64,000 bases of DNA from Syncephalastrum monosporum B8922 (lineage: Eukaryota; Mucoromycota; Mucoromycetes; Mucorales; Syncephalastraceae). The stretch lies in NCBI GenBank assembly GCA_000697355.1, contig JNEN01000885.1:124001-188000 (forward strand), given 5' to 3'. Shown here piece after piece: positions 24,192 to 36,003 of the stretch (positions are counted from its first letter, which is position 1; every line of letters starts with the position of its first letter). Under the pieces are notes generated by a model. That model was not told the origin of the DNA. It ran no database searches and worked only from the letters and a program-made list of their open reading frames with translations. Both the position numbers and the translations under genes were made by a program.

Positions 24192-25106
24192 ATGGCTGAC
24201 ATCAAGCAACAAGTCGAGTCGTTTAGCTCAAGGGCAGAAGACATTGTCGACCGAGTCGGTCAACCTCTGAAGCCTTACATCCCTGCCTTTGGTCGTTTCC
24301 TCATCGTGGCTACTTTTCTCGAAGACGCTCTGCGAATCACGACGCAGTGGTCGGATCAGGTGGCGTACATGCAAGACTACCGTTACTTCCCCAGAGGCCT
24401 CAGCCACTTGTTCTTGGCTCTCAACGTTGTGGTATGCGTTGGATGTGGGATGGATAGGTTGGAATGACTGGCACTTATCATCTTCGTTACGTGTGTCCGT
24501 GGCGTTCTCTCATTCTAGGTGATGTTTGGCGCGTCTGGATGTGTGATCGCACGACGATACACTGACTATGCAGTCTATGGTTTGTTGGGCGTCGTGGTCG
24601 CGCAAGCACTCGGGTACGGTCTTATTTTCGACCTCTCCTTTTTCTTGCGTAACCTGTCCGTCATCGGCGGCCTTGTCATGGTCCTGTCCGATTCGCAAGC
24701 CAAGCAGAAGCGCATGTTTGCTGCCCTGCCCCAGCTGTCTGAAAGCAACCGCCGCACGTATCTCCAGCTCGCGGGTCGCATTCTGCTCATCTTCCTCTTT
24801 ATCGGCTCCGCTTTCCACGGCGAATGGTCGCTCGTCCGTATCTTGACTTCTCTCCTGGGTCTCGTTGCCTGCATCATGGTCGCGGTTGGCTTCAAGGCAA
24901 AGTGGTCTGCCATGTTCCTCGTCCTCTTCCTCTCCGTCTTCAACGTCCTCATCAATAACTTTTGGTCGGTCACTCACAACCACTTCAAGCGCGACTTCCT
25001 CAAGTACGACTTTTTCCAAACTCTGTCCATCGTCGGTGGTTTCCTCCTCCTCGTGAGTATGGGTCCAGGTGGTTATTCTATCGACGAGAAGAAGAAGGAG
25101 TTCTAA
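24192..25106 (+). CDS. ERV29: Erv29/Surf4-type ER cargo receptor
   Basis: Surf4 proteins cycle between ER and Golgi and load soluble secretory cargo into COPII vesicles. Two exons, 24192-24431 and 24519-25106, give 275 residues. The N-terminal FGRFLIVATFLEDALRITTQWSDQ is the family signature (phosphate of the coatomer path not implied), followed by six to seven hydrophobic helices. A conserved luminal/cytosolic block is ILLIFLFIGSAFHGEWSL. The protein ends in DEKKKEF, whose lysines at -3 and -4 form a KKxx COPI retrieval signal. It runs in the same direction as the epimerase and converges with the Pet191-like gene 166 bases beyond its stop. Confidence 0.94.
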
Positions 25107-25198
25107 GCTGTGCTTTCTTTCCCTGTCGTTTCTTTTGTTTCGCTACCCTCTCTCTTTCTCTCCTTGCGTGCATACAACCCTGTCTTTCCAAAAAAAAC

Positions 25199-25219
25199 AC
25201 CACACACACACACACACAC
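25199..25219. repeat. (CA)n microsatellite
   Basis: About ten CA units after an A8 run in the 3' region of the Erv29/Surf4 gene. Confidence 0.9.
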
Positions 25220-25272
25220 TACGATGTCGAAAAAATATCCTGATATCTTTTCCTCTTTTCTAATATGCTGGT

Positions 25273-25546
25273 TTATTGGGTGGCGTTGCCTCGGAATCGC
25301 TTGCGGGGGTCAATCTGGTAAAAGGGACGGAATTCAGTGTTGCATTAGAAGAAACGAGAATGGACTCACCATGCCGCGGCGACATTCGGCATAACTTTTG
25401 CGAATGCTGTGACATTCCGACGGTACATCTTTGGCATTCTCCTCTTTCATGCAGTCTGCGACAGTGTTGCGCTTGACGAGGACGCAGTCTGACTTGAGCA
25501 TGCACTCAATGAGCTCCTGACGAATTTCCTTGCAACTGGATGGCAT
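25273..25546 (-). CDS. PET191: Cytochrome c oxidase assembly factor Pet191/Coa5
   Basis: A twin-CX9C protein of the mitochondrial intermembrane space required for complex IV assembly. Two exons, 25370-25546 and 25273-25314, join in phase 0 to give 72 residues. Four cysteine blocks are visible: SCKEIRQELIEC, SDCVLVKRNTVADC, SECHSIRKSYAEC, with CX9C spacing in the first and last, then the conserved C-terminus RRGMIDPRKRFRGN. The length matches the family. The start at 25546 (MPSSCKE) is the only one compatible. The second exon is only 42 bases and is supported by the RKRFRGN ending. Confidence 0.94.
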
Positions 25547-27116
25547 CGACGAGGCAGAGTGTACTGTGGCTTGAAGCGTGCGTAGGATGGATTCAGCCAG
25601 CCGGCCCAGGGCAGTCTAATATTCTATTTGCCTGGCGGGGATTTCTTCATCGAGCAATTCTATACCACATACTGTATCATAGCGACGTGAGTTACGTGCC
25701 TGGCAACTGCGCTGCTGTTGGAATGAACTATTCGACGGCTCAAAAGTGCGTAAGAGAAATACAACGCAGGAGTAGGATACAATACAGATAGAAGATCGTA
25801 AAAGCGACAAAGAACTTGGTGTACCATGAGAGTGCGGACAGCCTGCCGCTACAAATCAAACACAGCCACCTGCACCATTTTCACCGGGAGAAGTGCCGAT
25901 AATCACGAGAAAGAAAACCAAAGCGTGTCTGTGTTCCATATGGGCTCTAGCTTGATCATGTGTGCGACATGGATTCAGGGTGCTCGGCAGATCGGACCGC
26001 TATCACATACAGTTGTGGATGGATCGCAAACATACTAAGATATCTAATTTTAAATGAAGCAGACACCAAAAAGTGTAGATCTAGAGAGTTAGCTAGGGGA
26101 ACTGTACGAATTCCTGTTGAGTACATGCTGCACGCAGATGGAAGTTGAGTCAGTGTGGATGTGCCAAGTGTCTGTATAGCTCAGAAAACCATGATGGCGA
26201 GTCACAGTGTGTCAACCCAAACAGAGGCTGCCCAACGGTAAACTGACGAGGGCATCAAATCAACATTACCAGCATCCACACAAACGTGTGAGGAGATTTT
26301 TCATGGAAGTAAACGGCTTACCGCCAGAGGCGTAGGCAAACCAAGGAAAACCTTTGATCTTAGCAAATGCGTGGTATAGGACCGCTTGCTTGTGACGAGT
26401 GCTGCCCGCGCAAATGCAGCGCGACACTCTCACGTGACCAACCGCTTCAACCACGCTACATGTCTAAGGGCTATCATATCCAATGCTCAGCAATATCTAT
26501 CCAATGATGCTATAATGATGTCTTGAACATATCTTTAGATTGGTAATGTAGAAGCAACTGTATCGTGAAAGTATTTTTTAATAGATTGACAGAACTCGTA
26601 TCTATATATAATAATCTTAATATTCCGTACATCCATAATTACATAAGCAAGACACAAAAGACCCCAGTTCAATTCCCGGGCAGGGCGTCTGCCAAAGTAG
26701 ACCACTTTGAGACGTCAATAGTACCCGACATCAATCCTCATGAAGGTCTTTTTCCCTTTGTCCTTGGTAAAGGTTACCGCGTGATAGCAAAGTAGGCCAA
26801 TGAATCCTCTGAAACGCGAAAGATACCTGACGTCAATACCTGCCATCGTCTCTTTATCCTGCGTTCTTTTTATCATTGGCAGACATGCTTCATGTTATCG
26901 CATGAAAGCTCATTGATGCGAGTCTGTTTCATAAAAAGACGACTATTTTCTCTCACGTCTACTTTTCTTCTTCTTCTTTACCCTGGTCAAGTCTTCCGCT
27001 GGCAAGTATATACGAAAGGATTCTGATTACAAGTATAAACTAATAAGTGCAACATAAACCACTGCGTCCCCATAAGTCCCTCTGCTACCGGTTGCTCGCC
27101 CCCAAACTGCACCGGT
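25547..27116. other. Gene-poor region of 1.6 kb
   Basis: I see no gene. Frames are short and lack features. A stretch at 26660-26690 (cagttcaattcccgg) looks like a tRNA T-arm but no other tRNA part can be found. GACGTCA-like octamer halves occur near 26711 and 26830. Confidence 0.5.
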
Positions 27117-27600
27117 GTGCATGATAGTAAGTTGTCGCGTCAAGAGTACATGGTCTTGGACAACACTAACCTCCTTCTGAATGTATACTTAGCTTGCAGT
27201 CTTCTTGCTCGCCTCTCCTCCTGTCTTCTTTTCCGTTCACGCCTCTTCCACCTCCTTTCCGCTTGCTGTCCTCCCATCAGAGGTTTTTTTCCGCTTTTTC
27301 CTCTGCCCGTAAGTGAAACAGATTCAGGTCTATGCATTGAATATGAGACATTAACACTCGTTCCAGTTCCACTCCTTTGTCGCTCCTCCTTTGCTCTTCT
27401 TCCTCTCCGCTTGCTCTCCCTCTCTTCTTCTTCGCCCTTTGCGAACCTCTGGCCTGCGGTCGCTGGCCGGGACCACCGTCAAGACTAACCCCCCCCCCAA
27501 TGACATGTGCCACTGCGCCAAATGTCTGCCCCACGCCCATCGGTAAGTGCTTTTGGTTAACAATATGAAACTGAGACTCAAAAATGCATTTGCTGCACAG
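27117..27600 (+). other. Possible spliced transcript with CT-rich exons (5' part of repeat copy A)
   Basis: Three intron-like units follow each other: donor GTAAGTTG at 27127 with a cactaac branch site and cttgcag acceptor at 27199; donor GTAAGTGA near 27309 to ttccag at 27366; donor GTAAGTGC at 27542 to tgcacag at 27600. The exons between are pyrimidine-rich. A spliced frame of about 75 codons from the ATG at 27120 stays open, but pyrimidine-rich sequence has few stops, so this is weak evidence for coding. An ATG at 27500, shared in position with copy C, opens a frame that soon ends. It could be a non-coding RNA, a decayed gene or a chance. Confidence 0.35.
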
Positions 27601-27738
27601 ACACAGATGAGGTAGTGGCCAACACGCCGTGAGCGTGTATCGACGACCCCGGTCCCGGTAGCTGGTATGTATTTTAAAGATGAAGTGTAGTCCACGAGAA
27701 CTGATTTCGGAACGAAATTTTGTAGGCTAGTTAGAATA
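27431..27738 (+). repeat. Dispersed repeat, copy A
   Basis: Member of a three-copy family. In this orientation it reads CT-rich leader, ATGACA box, intron-like segment (gttaacaatatgaaactgag, then a run ending in tgcatttgctgcacag), hairpin ACACGC-CGTGA-GCGTGT at 27622-27638, then the conserved tail with gtccacgagaac and a second small hairpin ATTTCG-GAA-CGAAAT, ending ggctagtta. Copies B and C lie in the opposite orientation. A and B share about 39 identical bases around the hairpin. Confidence 0.85.
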
Positions 27739-27947
27739 AAGCCCATTGTGCTACGCGTGACATGGCGGTGTCCTTGCTAGCGATACACCTTGCTTATTTT
27801 CCCTTCGTCCTTGAATCTGTTCTTTCTTCTCTGTCTCTCCTCTATACATTACCCTGATTCTGTATTCGTCTGTATGTTATTCTTATGCTTAACAAAGATA
27901 GAAAGTAACATCTCCACAATGGCAGCACCATAATAAAGTTACCCGTG

Positions 27948-29632
27948 ATGACCTCAAGCTCAAGGCTGCAAGATGGCAACACGAGTGACAGTTTACGTCG
28001 TGATCCTTTGACAATGCTTTCTCCGGATGTACTTGGCCTTGTATTCGGCGGGCTGCCGTTTCGTGACCGAGCACGCTGCACTGGGGTGTCAAAACAGTGG
28101 CGCAAATTTCTCCTTCAGGGCTGGCCAGACATGTGGAAGACGTTCCATATTCAAGAGCAAGTGAACCAAAAGAGTTACGGCGATGGTGCTATCACCGACT
28201 GCTTAGCGCGCGGCTATGACCACTGGCTATTTTCACTTGCACCCCCCGAGCAAGTGCGCCACTTTGTTTTTGAGTGCGCCCGCACCGCAGAAGAGTACGT
28301 CCAAGCGATCGATATTCTGCATCAAGCAAAATTCTCACATCTCCAGACCTTGGAAATCACAAGTACGACGTGCCACGGCACCACAATGTGCTGCATTGCT
28401 GTTGTATCCGGCTATTAACCCTTCTGCTGCTAGATGTCTTCTTACGACCTATTCTCATTAACGAAGTAGCCCTCCGTGAGATCATACGCACCACGGGCGA
28501 CCGACTTGAGAAGCTTACCCTGAATGGATTTGTCTTGTCTGGGACAATCTGGCCATTCATCTTCTCCTCCTGCAAGCGTCTGACCCATCTCACATGCATG
28601 TCCAACTTTGCTACAGACCCGTGCATCGTCTTTACCACGCACGATCTTCCGCCCACAATGTCCCTGCAGTATATCCACTGGCATCTGCCTGCGGATTTGC
28701 CTTGGAGTGTACTCCTTCAAAAGTGTCCTGATTTACGGTACCTTTCACTTGACTCGAACACCTTTTCGTTCGAACTGAGACAGTCTTTATTGTCCGCCAT
28801 CCAGCAAGAGTGTTGTCCCAATTTACGCGTGTTACGATGGAGCCCTTTTAGTGGTATCCGCACCACACATGGGGATGTCAAGCTCAGTAGCCCCACGCCA
28901 GGGCTACGGAAACTGTCCGTCGGTGACCCAACACTTCCAGCTGAATTTGTTGCCAGTCTAATCCTCCGTCATCAAACGACCCTGCTTGAACTGGACATTG
29001 ATATGGGTACCTCATGGGCACTTCCTGTCAATAAACATGCCCGTGATTTACCTCTCGAGAAGTTCTCATGCATGTCGTATGGCAGCCGTGGCTCCTTCGA
29101 CAGCGTCTACGCCTTCTTAGAACACTGCCCCGCTTTGCTCGACCTTCGAATCAGCGGATTGGTGTGCGATGAATACCGGCTAGTAAACGCACTGGCGCAC
29201 TGTCCACAGCTGGTGACACTGGAGATGAATCATCTGGTTCGTCCGCAGCATTTCCCTGAGCCTAGAATCGCACTACAAGCGCGCTTACCCCACTTAGAGC
29301 GCTGTGCCTTTGGTAATGCGGATGCACTTGGTGATCATTTCTTCAGCCACCTCAAGGATCTTACTTCCCTCCTTTATCTCGGCATTAATAGGCTAAGCAG
29401 CTTATCTGATGCAGGCATGGTGCCGTTCCTTTCGGAAGCACCTCACCTGAAAGACATTTGTCTCAGCAGGGTTCAAGGTCTGGACGACGGTACTTTACTT
29501 GCTTTGGCTGGTCTTCGAGGACCGACGACCGTGTCACTCATCACTTGTTGGAACTTTAATACTCAAAGCATTCGGGTACTGCATGAAGTGCCTCAGTTAG
29601 AGCTTTGGACGATGAATTGTAACTTCGATTAG
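27948..29632 (+). CDS. F-box protein with leucine-rich repeats
   Basis: Two exons, 27948-28362 and 28434-29632, give 537 residues. The N-terminal F-box (LTMLSPDVLGLVFGGLPFRD, then RCTGVSKQWRKFLL) would bind Skp1 of an SCF ubiquitin ligase; the rest forms irregular leucine-rich repeats such as LEKLTLNGFVLSG, CPDLRYLSLDSN, CPALLDLRISGL and CPQLVTLEMNHL that select substrates. The intron joins LEIT to NVFLRPILI in frame, restoring a repeat. An ATG at 27919 opens a five-codon upstream frame ending 14 bases before the main ATG, which may lower translation. Large F-box/LRR families of this form are common in fungi; the target is unknown. Confidence 0.88.
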
Positions 29633-32025
29633 CTATATATACGAAGAAGCTCATGCAGTTGCTTATGTACTATGATTGTGGTACTGCCCGAGCTGCTTTG
29701 ACGTCTCGTCGCCTGTATTCATAAAGATCCGTCGGGGAGGCCCATGTAGCATCATTTGCGAGGAAAAGCATCAGTTATGAGTGGAGCTAGCGAATACGCA
29801 TATAGAACACTTCAAGGTCTGTATTGACGTCAGGACCTGAGGAAGTTCTGCCCAGGGCGTACATAAAATAACGCTAGAAATTGAAGAAGACAGCTGAGTC
29901 CATTTAACTGTATTTGGCTGACAACTGGATCATGTGATCAGACTACCAACGTGATGACAACTGAAGCCTTTACCCGGCCCTGAATCAGCTTATGTGGGTC
30001 TGAGACAAAGGGGAGTAAGTTGGTACCTTGACGTTATCCCATCTACCAAGGATAGGTAGACTTCTTTTTATGCTCACTTGCTTTTCCATGGATACGGCAA
30101 AGAGCGGGTGCTTCGTTAGGTCAGCATTGATAAGGATCACTTGTCGACAAAATTTTCATCTTTCGTCCCGTTTTGCGAAGGAGCAATATATTATTTCCTT
30201 GTTCTTTCACACTCCTTTGCCGAAGAAAACCTCTATGTGCTTGTCCCACATTGTGTCCGGCCTGTGTAAATTTACCACGTTATCGGGTGGCGAAGATAAC
30301 GATAACGCTCCTGATTACGATGATGAAAGGTAAAGTGCTCCTCGGCCCATTCGGCTGGAAAAAGATGGACATGCACAATCTCGTACATGCAGGAACCGCA
30401 AAATGCATCCTTCACAATGCAGCGCAAAAAAGTGACATACACATATACGTATATGTACACACGGAGTAGCATTTTGCCTCTTCATGATTAAAGTAATCAT
30501 GAAACTTTCCTCTTTTAGATCGAAAGCCCATTTAGAAATAAGCTTTGACATGGTGATCACAGAGGACGTTTATGTAAGGAATGGCTCGTCCGGTAGGGCT
30601 CGAAAACTACGTCAGAACTTCCAACCTGCATCGTGCTGCACTCTGCTAATTATATATGGACAAGTAAATAACACCCCTTTCTCGAACTGGGGAGGTGGTT
30701 TTATATTTTGTGTGGCATGCATACTGTATAATGTAGCATCGAATACATGTTACTTTTTCTTCTCCCTTTTTTTCCCGAGCACTCAACCGCGGCAAAGCAT
30801 GCAAGGGCTGAAAGCACACAACAACAAACAGTCATCAATGGGGGAAGTTTTACATGCTACAAGCCGGCATCCGGGAGTTATTTTGATAACTTTGGAATTG
30901 TGTAACGAACGCCATGGAAGCTGTGTGTGCATCCACATCGCACACGTCAAACAATGACCAGTCCACCTCGCTGAATACACGTGCAAAAACCAAGCTGCCC
31001 ATGGAAGGAACAATTTTATAGCGTCATTTTGCTAGAAAGAGGGGAAAGGGCACGATTGGGGTCTGCAAAGCGTCACGACCCACGCCCTTGCTTGCTTGCA
31101 CGCGCGCATGTGAATGGGTGCTGTTGCACTACCCAAGACTTATCCCGAGCGAACGCAAGCGGGGTACGAATCACGTAAAAGGAAACTAAAGACAGATAAG
31201 CAAGATAATAGCAGTTTTGCCTTTGGAGACATCTAATCGTTGATAAAACTGAGCTGCAAGGCACGGGCACAGACAGGTCAGGCTACCCACATCGCAGGAT
31301 ACACGCATGGGGGGCTTCTTTAGATAAATCCAATGTGGGGTAAAAAAAAAAATCAACGATGATCTCACTGCGCCTGTATCCTTCTTGCCATTATTCAGTC
31401 AGTTAAATAGGAAGCTGACCGATGGGCCTGATCGGGTATGACCGGGACGTAAACCTATTTTTTCTACCAAAACGACAGCAGCAGCTCCTTCGATTGTCTC
31501 GCCATCAGTCAACATCAACGGAAAATAAACTGGAGGACTGGTAATAAATGTTGGATTTATTTTTTTTTGGGTTGTAAAAGCGTTCGAAAAAGATAGGGCT
31601 TCGCAGATGAGGGAGCTAAGAATAAGCTGAGACAAAATGTGTGCGGTAGGGAGCGTTATCATCGGGGACACAAGCAAACTTTCGCGTTATCTCTTCTTCA
31701 GGTGTCACCTTGCGTCAACTGACAGTGATGAACCACCAGTCACATGCGAGGATTCTCCTGGCAATCGACGGATTAGGAAGGCGCGGTCTTCTAACCCATC
31801 GCAGGCGATCGCTGGTTGCTGCGTGTGTGCATGCTTCCTAGTCAGCCCAGGCCACTCCCTCTTTCTGCAAGCGGGTAAGGTCTATTGTAAAGTGTATAAA
31901 TAAAATGGCGCCCTATTCCGAGATGAGTTAAAGTAATTAATTATACATCTTCTTTCTTTTTCCTTCCTCTCTCCATACATACATACATCTACATTATTAC
32001 ATAACTCAACCAAAAGCACCTAACC
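29633..32025. other. Intergenic region of 2.4 kb
   Basis: No gene supported. It includes the 3' region of the F-box gene and the GATA-factor promoter. Near 31745-31825 (minus strand) is a fragment that faintly resembles a tRNA but lacks paired stems. The last 60 bases before 32026 are CT-rich with a tacatacataca motif. Confidence 0.5.
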
Positions 32026-34055
32026 ATGCCACAGCAGCATCGTTCACAACAGCGCAATAAATCAGTCATAGCCAAGCACGCGGCCATCGCCGACCAGCTC
32101 CTTGCCGACTCGCTTTTCTCACCACCACCCAAAAAGGCAGACGTCGCCGAGTCACCAACAGACAAAAAGGATCCTCTCGCCAGCCAAGTATGGCGCATGT
32201 ATACCAAGGCCAAAGACAATCTTCCTAATGGTTCCCGTCTGGAGAACCTGACGTGGCGCATGATGGCCATGACCCTCAAATCTTCCAAGGATAAAAAGGA
32301 AGAAGACGAAAAAGCAGGATCACCCTCGTCACAAGAGATAAACGAAGACGCAGACAGCATGGCGATCGATGACGACGACGGGGACGACCATCTGGGCGAC
32401 ACAACGAGCCAGACCAGCGGTGATACCCAGCCTGGTTTGCCACCTGCTCCAGACGATACAGTGGGCCTCCTTTCGTCCTCTGCACCGCCTTACATGATGG
32501 ACTTTCTACATCAAGAAAAAGCTTCGGACCCGAGAAATACCTTGATCAGCGGCAGCGCTCGCGCATCCACTTCGAACGAGACCGTCGTTCAGCAATACAC
32601 GGTATGGACGCTGATCGCTCTTTTTGTGTTTTGTTTTGTTTTTGTTGCTGACTTTGAGAACCTATTTAGCCTACCAAACGGCGAGCAGGCCATTCACCGC
32701 TGCTACCGACGAATAGCATCACGATCCCATCTTACGAGTATGGTCAGTCTGAAGACGAAGACGACTATGGCCCGTCCGCCCTCGATCACAGGAACATCGT
32801 GAGCCAGTCACTTCCCTCATATGGTGGCCTTCCGTTTGAGGATCCAAACCAGCAACAGAACATCCTGCAACACAACACCTTTGCGGGTTCACCCACATCA
32901 GCTTCCATCAACGGCTTCTATTCGCCCTCGTCTGCCAACACACCGTCCCCTCCCGCATTTTACACCCACGACATGGCTGGCTCCCCCTCCTCCACGCCAG
33001 TAACACCCTCGACAAATGAACACCCGCTTTTGCAACAGCAGCAGGCGCCGCCCCAGATAAATGCCGGCAGCATGAGCTTTGAGGAACTCTTAAATATGTA
33101 TTATAGCAACGGACAACAACAACAACAACAGCAGCATCCATTTTCCCAAGCACAGAGCCCTGATGGTCTCCTGCCATTACAACAACAGCAGCAGCAACAG
33201 CAGCAACGGCAACATCACCATCCCGTACATGCATATCCACCGAATGATGCAGAGCCCTCGTCGCCGGAACCGCAATCACAACAGCCTTCAACACCACCAG
33301 CCTCGAGCTCTACTCCTATAAACCAGAAAATGAGCAATCAGGGCAAAACAAAATGTACGAACTGTCAGACGACCACGACCCCACTCTGGCGACGCAACCC
33401 GCAAGGCCAGCCCCTCTGCAATGCATGTGGCCTCTTTCTCAAACTGCACGGTGTCGTGCGCCCTCTCAGCCTCAAAACGGACGTCATCAAAAAACGCAAC
33501 CGGACCAGCGCCAGTGCGGCCAACGGGTCCAAGGCAAAAGCCAAACAGCAAGAAAACCCCTCGTCTTCGCCTTCGTCGATACCCGGCCGCGGAGGTATGC
33601 TCCCGAACAGGCGCAGTGCAAGCATCGCTGGTACGCTGCACATTGCGCCTTCGTCTCCTGTCCTGCCGCGTCCCATGAGCTTCTCACCTACCGCATCCGT
33701 CCCCATCGCGTCCTCTCTGAAAAGGCAAAGACGCATCCCGTCCTCATCTCCCTCTACGCCTCCGCCCTTCCCTACTGACAACACCCCCTATGCCCCCCAA
33801 CCAACAGCAAATGTACCCCCCAACATGTATGCCGTCCTGGAAGCCATTGGTAACCAGCTCAACAATCTCCCGCCCGAAGTCCTCCCCCTCATTGCATCTG
33901 CTGCCAATTATCATGCTGTGAATAAGCAACGCCAGCAACAACAACAACAACAACAGCAGCAACAGCAGCAGCAGCATGAAATGTCGGCATTAGTACATCA
34001 CCTCTTTCAACAGCAACAACAGAATCCGCCCTCCCCTCCTTCCCATTCGTCTTGA
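32026..34055 (+). CDS. GATA-type zinc-finger transcription factor (AreA/Gln3-like)
   Basis: Two exons, 32026-32601 and 32670-34055, joined in phase 0, total 653 residues. The single GATA finger is C-x2-C-x17-C-x2-C ([15 protein letters not shown] through [12 protein letters not shown]) followed by the basic tail [15 protein letters not shown], near residues 420-470. Near residue 50 is the fungal GATA N-terminal motif [20 protein letters not shown] with [10 protein letters not shown], found in nitrogen-control factors. Several glutamine runs encoded by CAA/CAG repeats lie at 33112-33132, 33180-33212 and 33930-33975. The family activates nitrogen catabolite genes in the nucleus; assignment to nitrogen control is inferred from the finger and N-terminal domain. 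Confidence 0.93.
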
Positions 34056-34118
34056 TGATGTGCGATATAATAAAAGCATAGTGATGACTTGTACAGATAG
34101 ATAGATGAGAAGACTTCA

Positions 34119-34155
34119 TAATTAGGATGATGATGATGATGATGGTGATGATGAT
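34119..34155. repeat. Imperfect (GAT)n tract
   Basis: Gatgatgatgatgatg with a few changes, in the short convergent gap between the GATA factor and the Snapin-like gene. Confidence 0.8.
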
Positions 34156-34555
34156 TATTCCATGGGCGCCAGCTGAGTCTGTATCCGATGTACACGTGCC
34201 TGGGTTTGTTGCATAGCTTTGCTGGCCGTCTGCAGTCGTTTGCGCGCGTCATTCAGTTTCTCCATGGCAGGTTGAAGCCGTGGAGGCTCAGCGATATCCG
34301 TAAACAGCTCCAGCTCTTGCATATCATAAGCGACTGGACCTTTAGCGGGAACAACGGATCATTACCTGCAATTAGACGTTCAATCTCCTTGCCGAGGTCA
34401 TGCTGACTTTGCTTGGCGGCAATGATGGCCTTGTCCATGTCAAGCACGATGGGTCCTAACAAGGCCGTAATGCCCTGTACCATGCTGTCTGAGGTCTGGC
34501 TTGTTTCTTCTTCTGCTGCTGACGTGTCTATTTGCGGCTGCTGCTCGCTGCTCAT
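34155..34555 (-). CDS. Snapin-like BLOC-1 subunit
   Basis: Two exons, 34366-34555 and 34155-34315, give 116 residues. The acidic N-terminus is followed by the core GITALLGPIVLDMDKAIIAA, then QSQHDLGKEIERLIAELELF and a long coiled coil (LNDARKRLQTASKAMQQTQARVHRI). This matches Snapin in length, order and heptad pattern (GLxxxLxPxxxxLDxxxxAxxxSQxxLxxxIxxL). Snapin is a BLOC-1/BORC subunit acting in endosome-lysosome traffic. The intron donor CAG|GTAATG and acceptor GCAAG join in frame. Coiled-coil proteins can mimic each other, so the identification is good but not certain. Confidence 0.75.
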
Positions 34556-34936
34556 CGTAAATTAGTGATAGGGCGGGTATGCAGTACAAAGAAGGGTGGA
34601 ACAACCGAGGAGAAAATCCACATTAAACTTGGGATCTTATCGAGATCCTTCGAATCGATAAGTATTTCGTGCAATCCTTTAATACAACCAACACATGGTA
34701 TTGTTTGAAATGCTTTGACTCGGTTTGAGCAGGTATGAGAAACCAACAAAAGATCTCTCCCCCCCACCTGCTGCTGCTGCTCTTGCTGCTCATGACAAAT
34801 AAATTAACATTGTTATACAAGATACACATATCCCATCCCAGCAATGAGTGCCTTGGACTTATACGATGGGGTAGTATGGTTGAATTTATAATCATATGCA
34901 CTATGTAAGGAAGCTAAAAATGAAATGGAGTATTGG
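34556..34936. other. Intergenic region
   Basis: Gap between two minus-strand genes; contains CTG/CTC-rich bases at 34770-34790 (ctgctgctgctcttgctgctc). No gene seen. Confidence 0.45.
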
Positions 34937-35201
34937 TCAGGCGGTCATAAAGAAGTACTCGTTTGAGGATACGATCGGCGGTGCGCTGGGCTGCTGTTGC
35001 ACAAATTTGTGTCGCGTGCCGTCGTAGTATCGGTCAGCCATCGCTTGCCACCGCAGTGAAATCAGTGTGAAAGCAAGCACCATGACCAGAATAAAGCAGA
35101 ACTGGCTCCATGGAGGTGTCTGCCCATTTTGACATTTGATGAGTGGTCACTTTATTGGATTCCTTATTGCGACTTACTGCAGACGTATCGGACGTTGTCA
35201 T
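34937..35201 (-). CDS. Single-pass membrane microprotein, unknown function
   Basis: Two exons, 35178-35201 and 34937-35119, give 68 residues. After the short hydrophilic start MTTSDTSATPPWS comes one membrane segment QFCFILVMVLAFTLISLRW, then a soluble tail RYYDGTRHKFVQQQPSAPP. The intron has GTAAGT and GGGCAG and joins Ala to Thr in phase 0. The main ATG overlaps the stop of a three-codon upstream frame (ATGGTAGAATGA at 35209-35198), an ATGA overlap that suggests reinitiation or dampening. I recognise no family. The small size and first exon of eight codons make it easy for gene finders to miss. Confidence 0.6.
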
Positions 35202-36003
35202 TCTACCATGGGCACATCTCTTATTGCCTGCTGCTTGTCTTCGCTGCATGGATGATGTGATGCACAAAGAGCCATGAGAGACTGAAGATGGATGCATGGA
35301 ATATGTTTCGGTCTACCTTTTGGGTGAACGTCGCGTACCGCCGAATACTCGCATGGGACACTCGACGGGCTATGGTTGGTACTGTTCATTGGCCGCTCAT
35401 GAGTTCAGGCTGTAGCCATACCTGTAGAATGGATAGGCCTAGCAAAGGCAGTGAGGCGAGGATGGCTCGGTCGTGGTGAATTCATGGAGAGAAGCAGAAA
35501 GAAGTGTTCTGTTTTCTCATGCTCGTCCTGGTTAGGAGGAAAAGAAATAGTGGGGAAATTATTTTTTTGAGCGGCTATCATTGTCAGGTGAACATGCGTG
35601 GTGTGGGAGACCCACTAATTACAGCAGTCTTTCGACCGTATGGCGTGAACAGCCTTGTTCACTTGCTTTCCCAGGACAGCCCTCTTTGGAAATCCACCTC
35701 ATTCATCCACAGCATACCATGCAGGACTCGTGCCTTCGCTTTTATCTGTCTGTGCTAGTATACTCCATCGGGTAAAGACACCACGCACTCTTTTTCTGCG
35801 GCCGCTTAAAGTGCTGTAGACCGTACAAGCACTGAATAATAATGCCCTTCGAAAGTACATAACTCTGACTGCACTGTCCTGTTCTGTAGTGGTATCCGCA
35901 GAAACAATGATCGTCCCGTGACCTCCGTCCAACCTCTCAAGCACCGCATTTGGGTGCGGCATATTTTAAGCACTCTACGCTTGATCCCGCACAAGCACGC
36001 CAA
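35202..36003. other. Divergent intergenic region
   Basis: No gene seen between the microprotein gene and Nbs1. Frames at 35504-35775 are short and without domain features. Confidence 0.45.

Noticed and set aside
26655..26695. T-arm-like sequence cagttcaattcccgg
   Set aside because: Only a few pairs form and no acceptor, D or anticodon arm is found upstream.
27600..27640. Hammerhead-like core near the repeat hairpin (agatgagg)
   Set aside because: The conserved CUGANGA and GAAA boxes are not both present in any copy.
31745..31825. tRNA-like fragment on the minus strand (gggttagaagaccgcgccttcctaatcc)
   Set aside because: An A-box-like start and a TTCCTAA loop occur, but the anticodon and T stems do not pair and no TTCRA T-loop is present.
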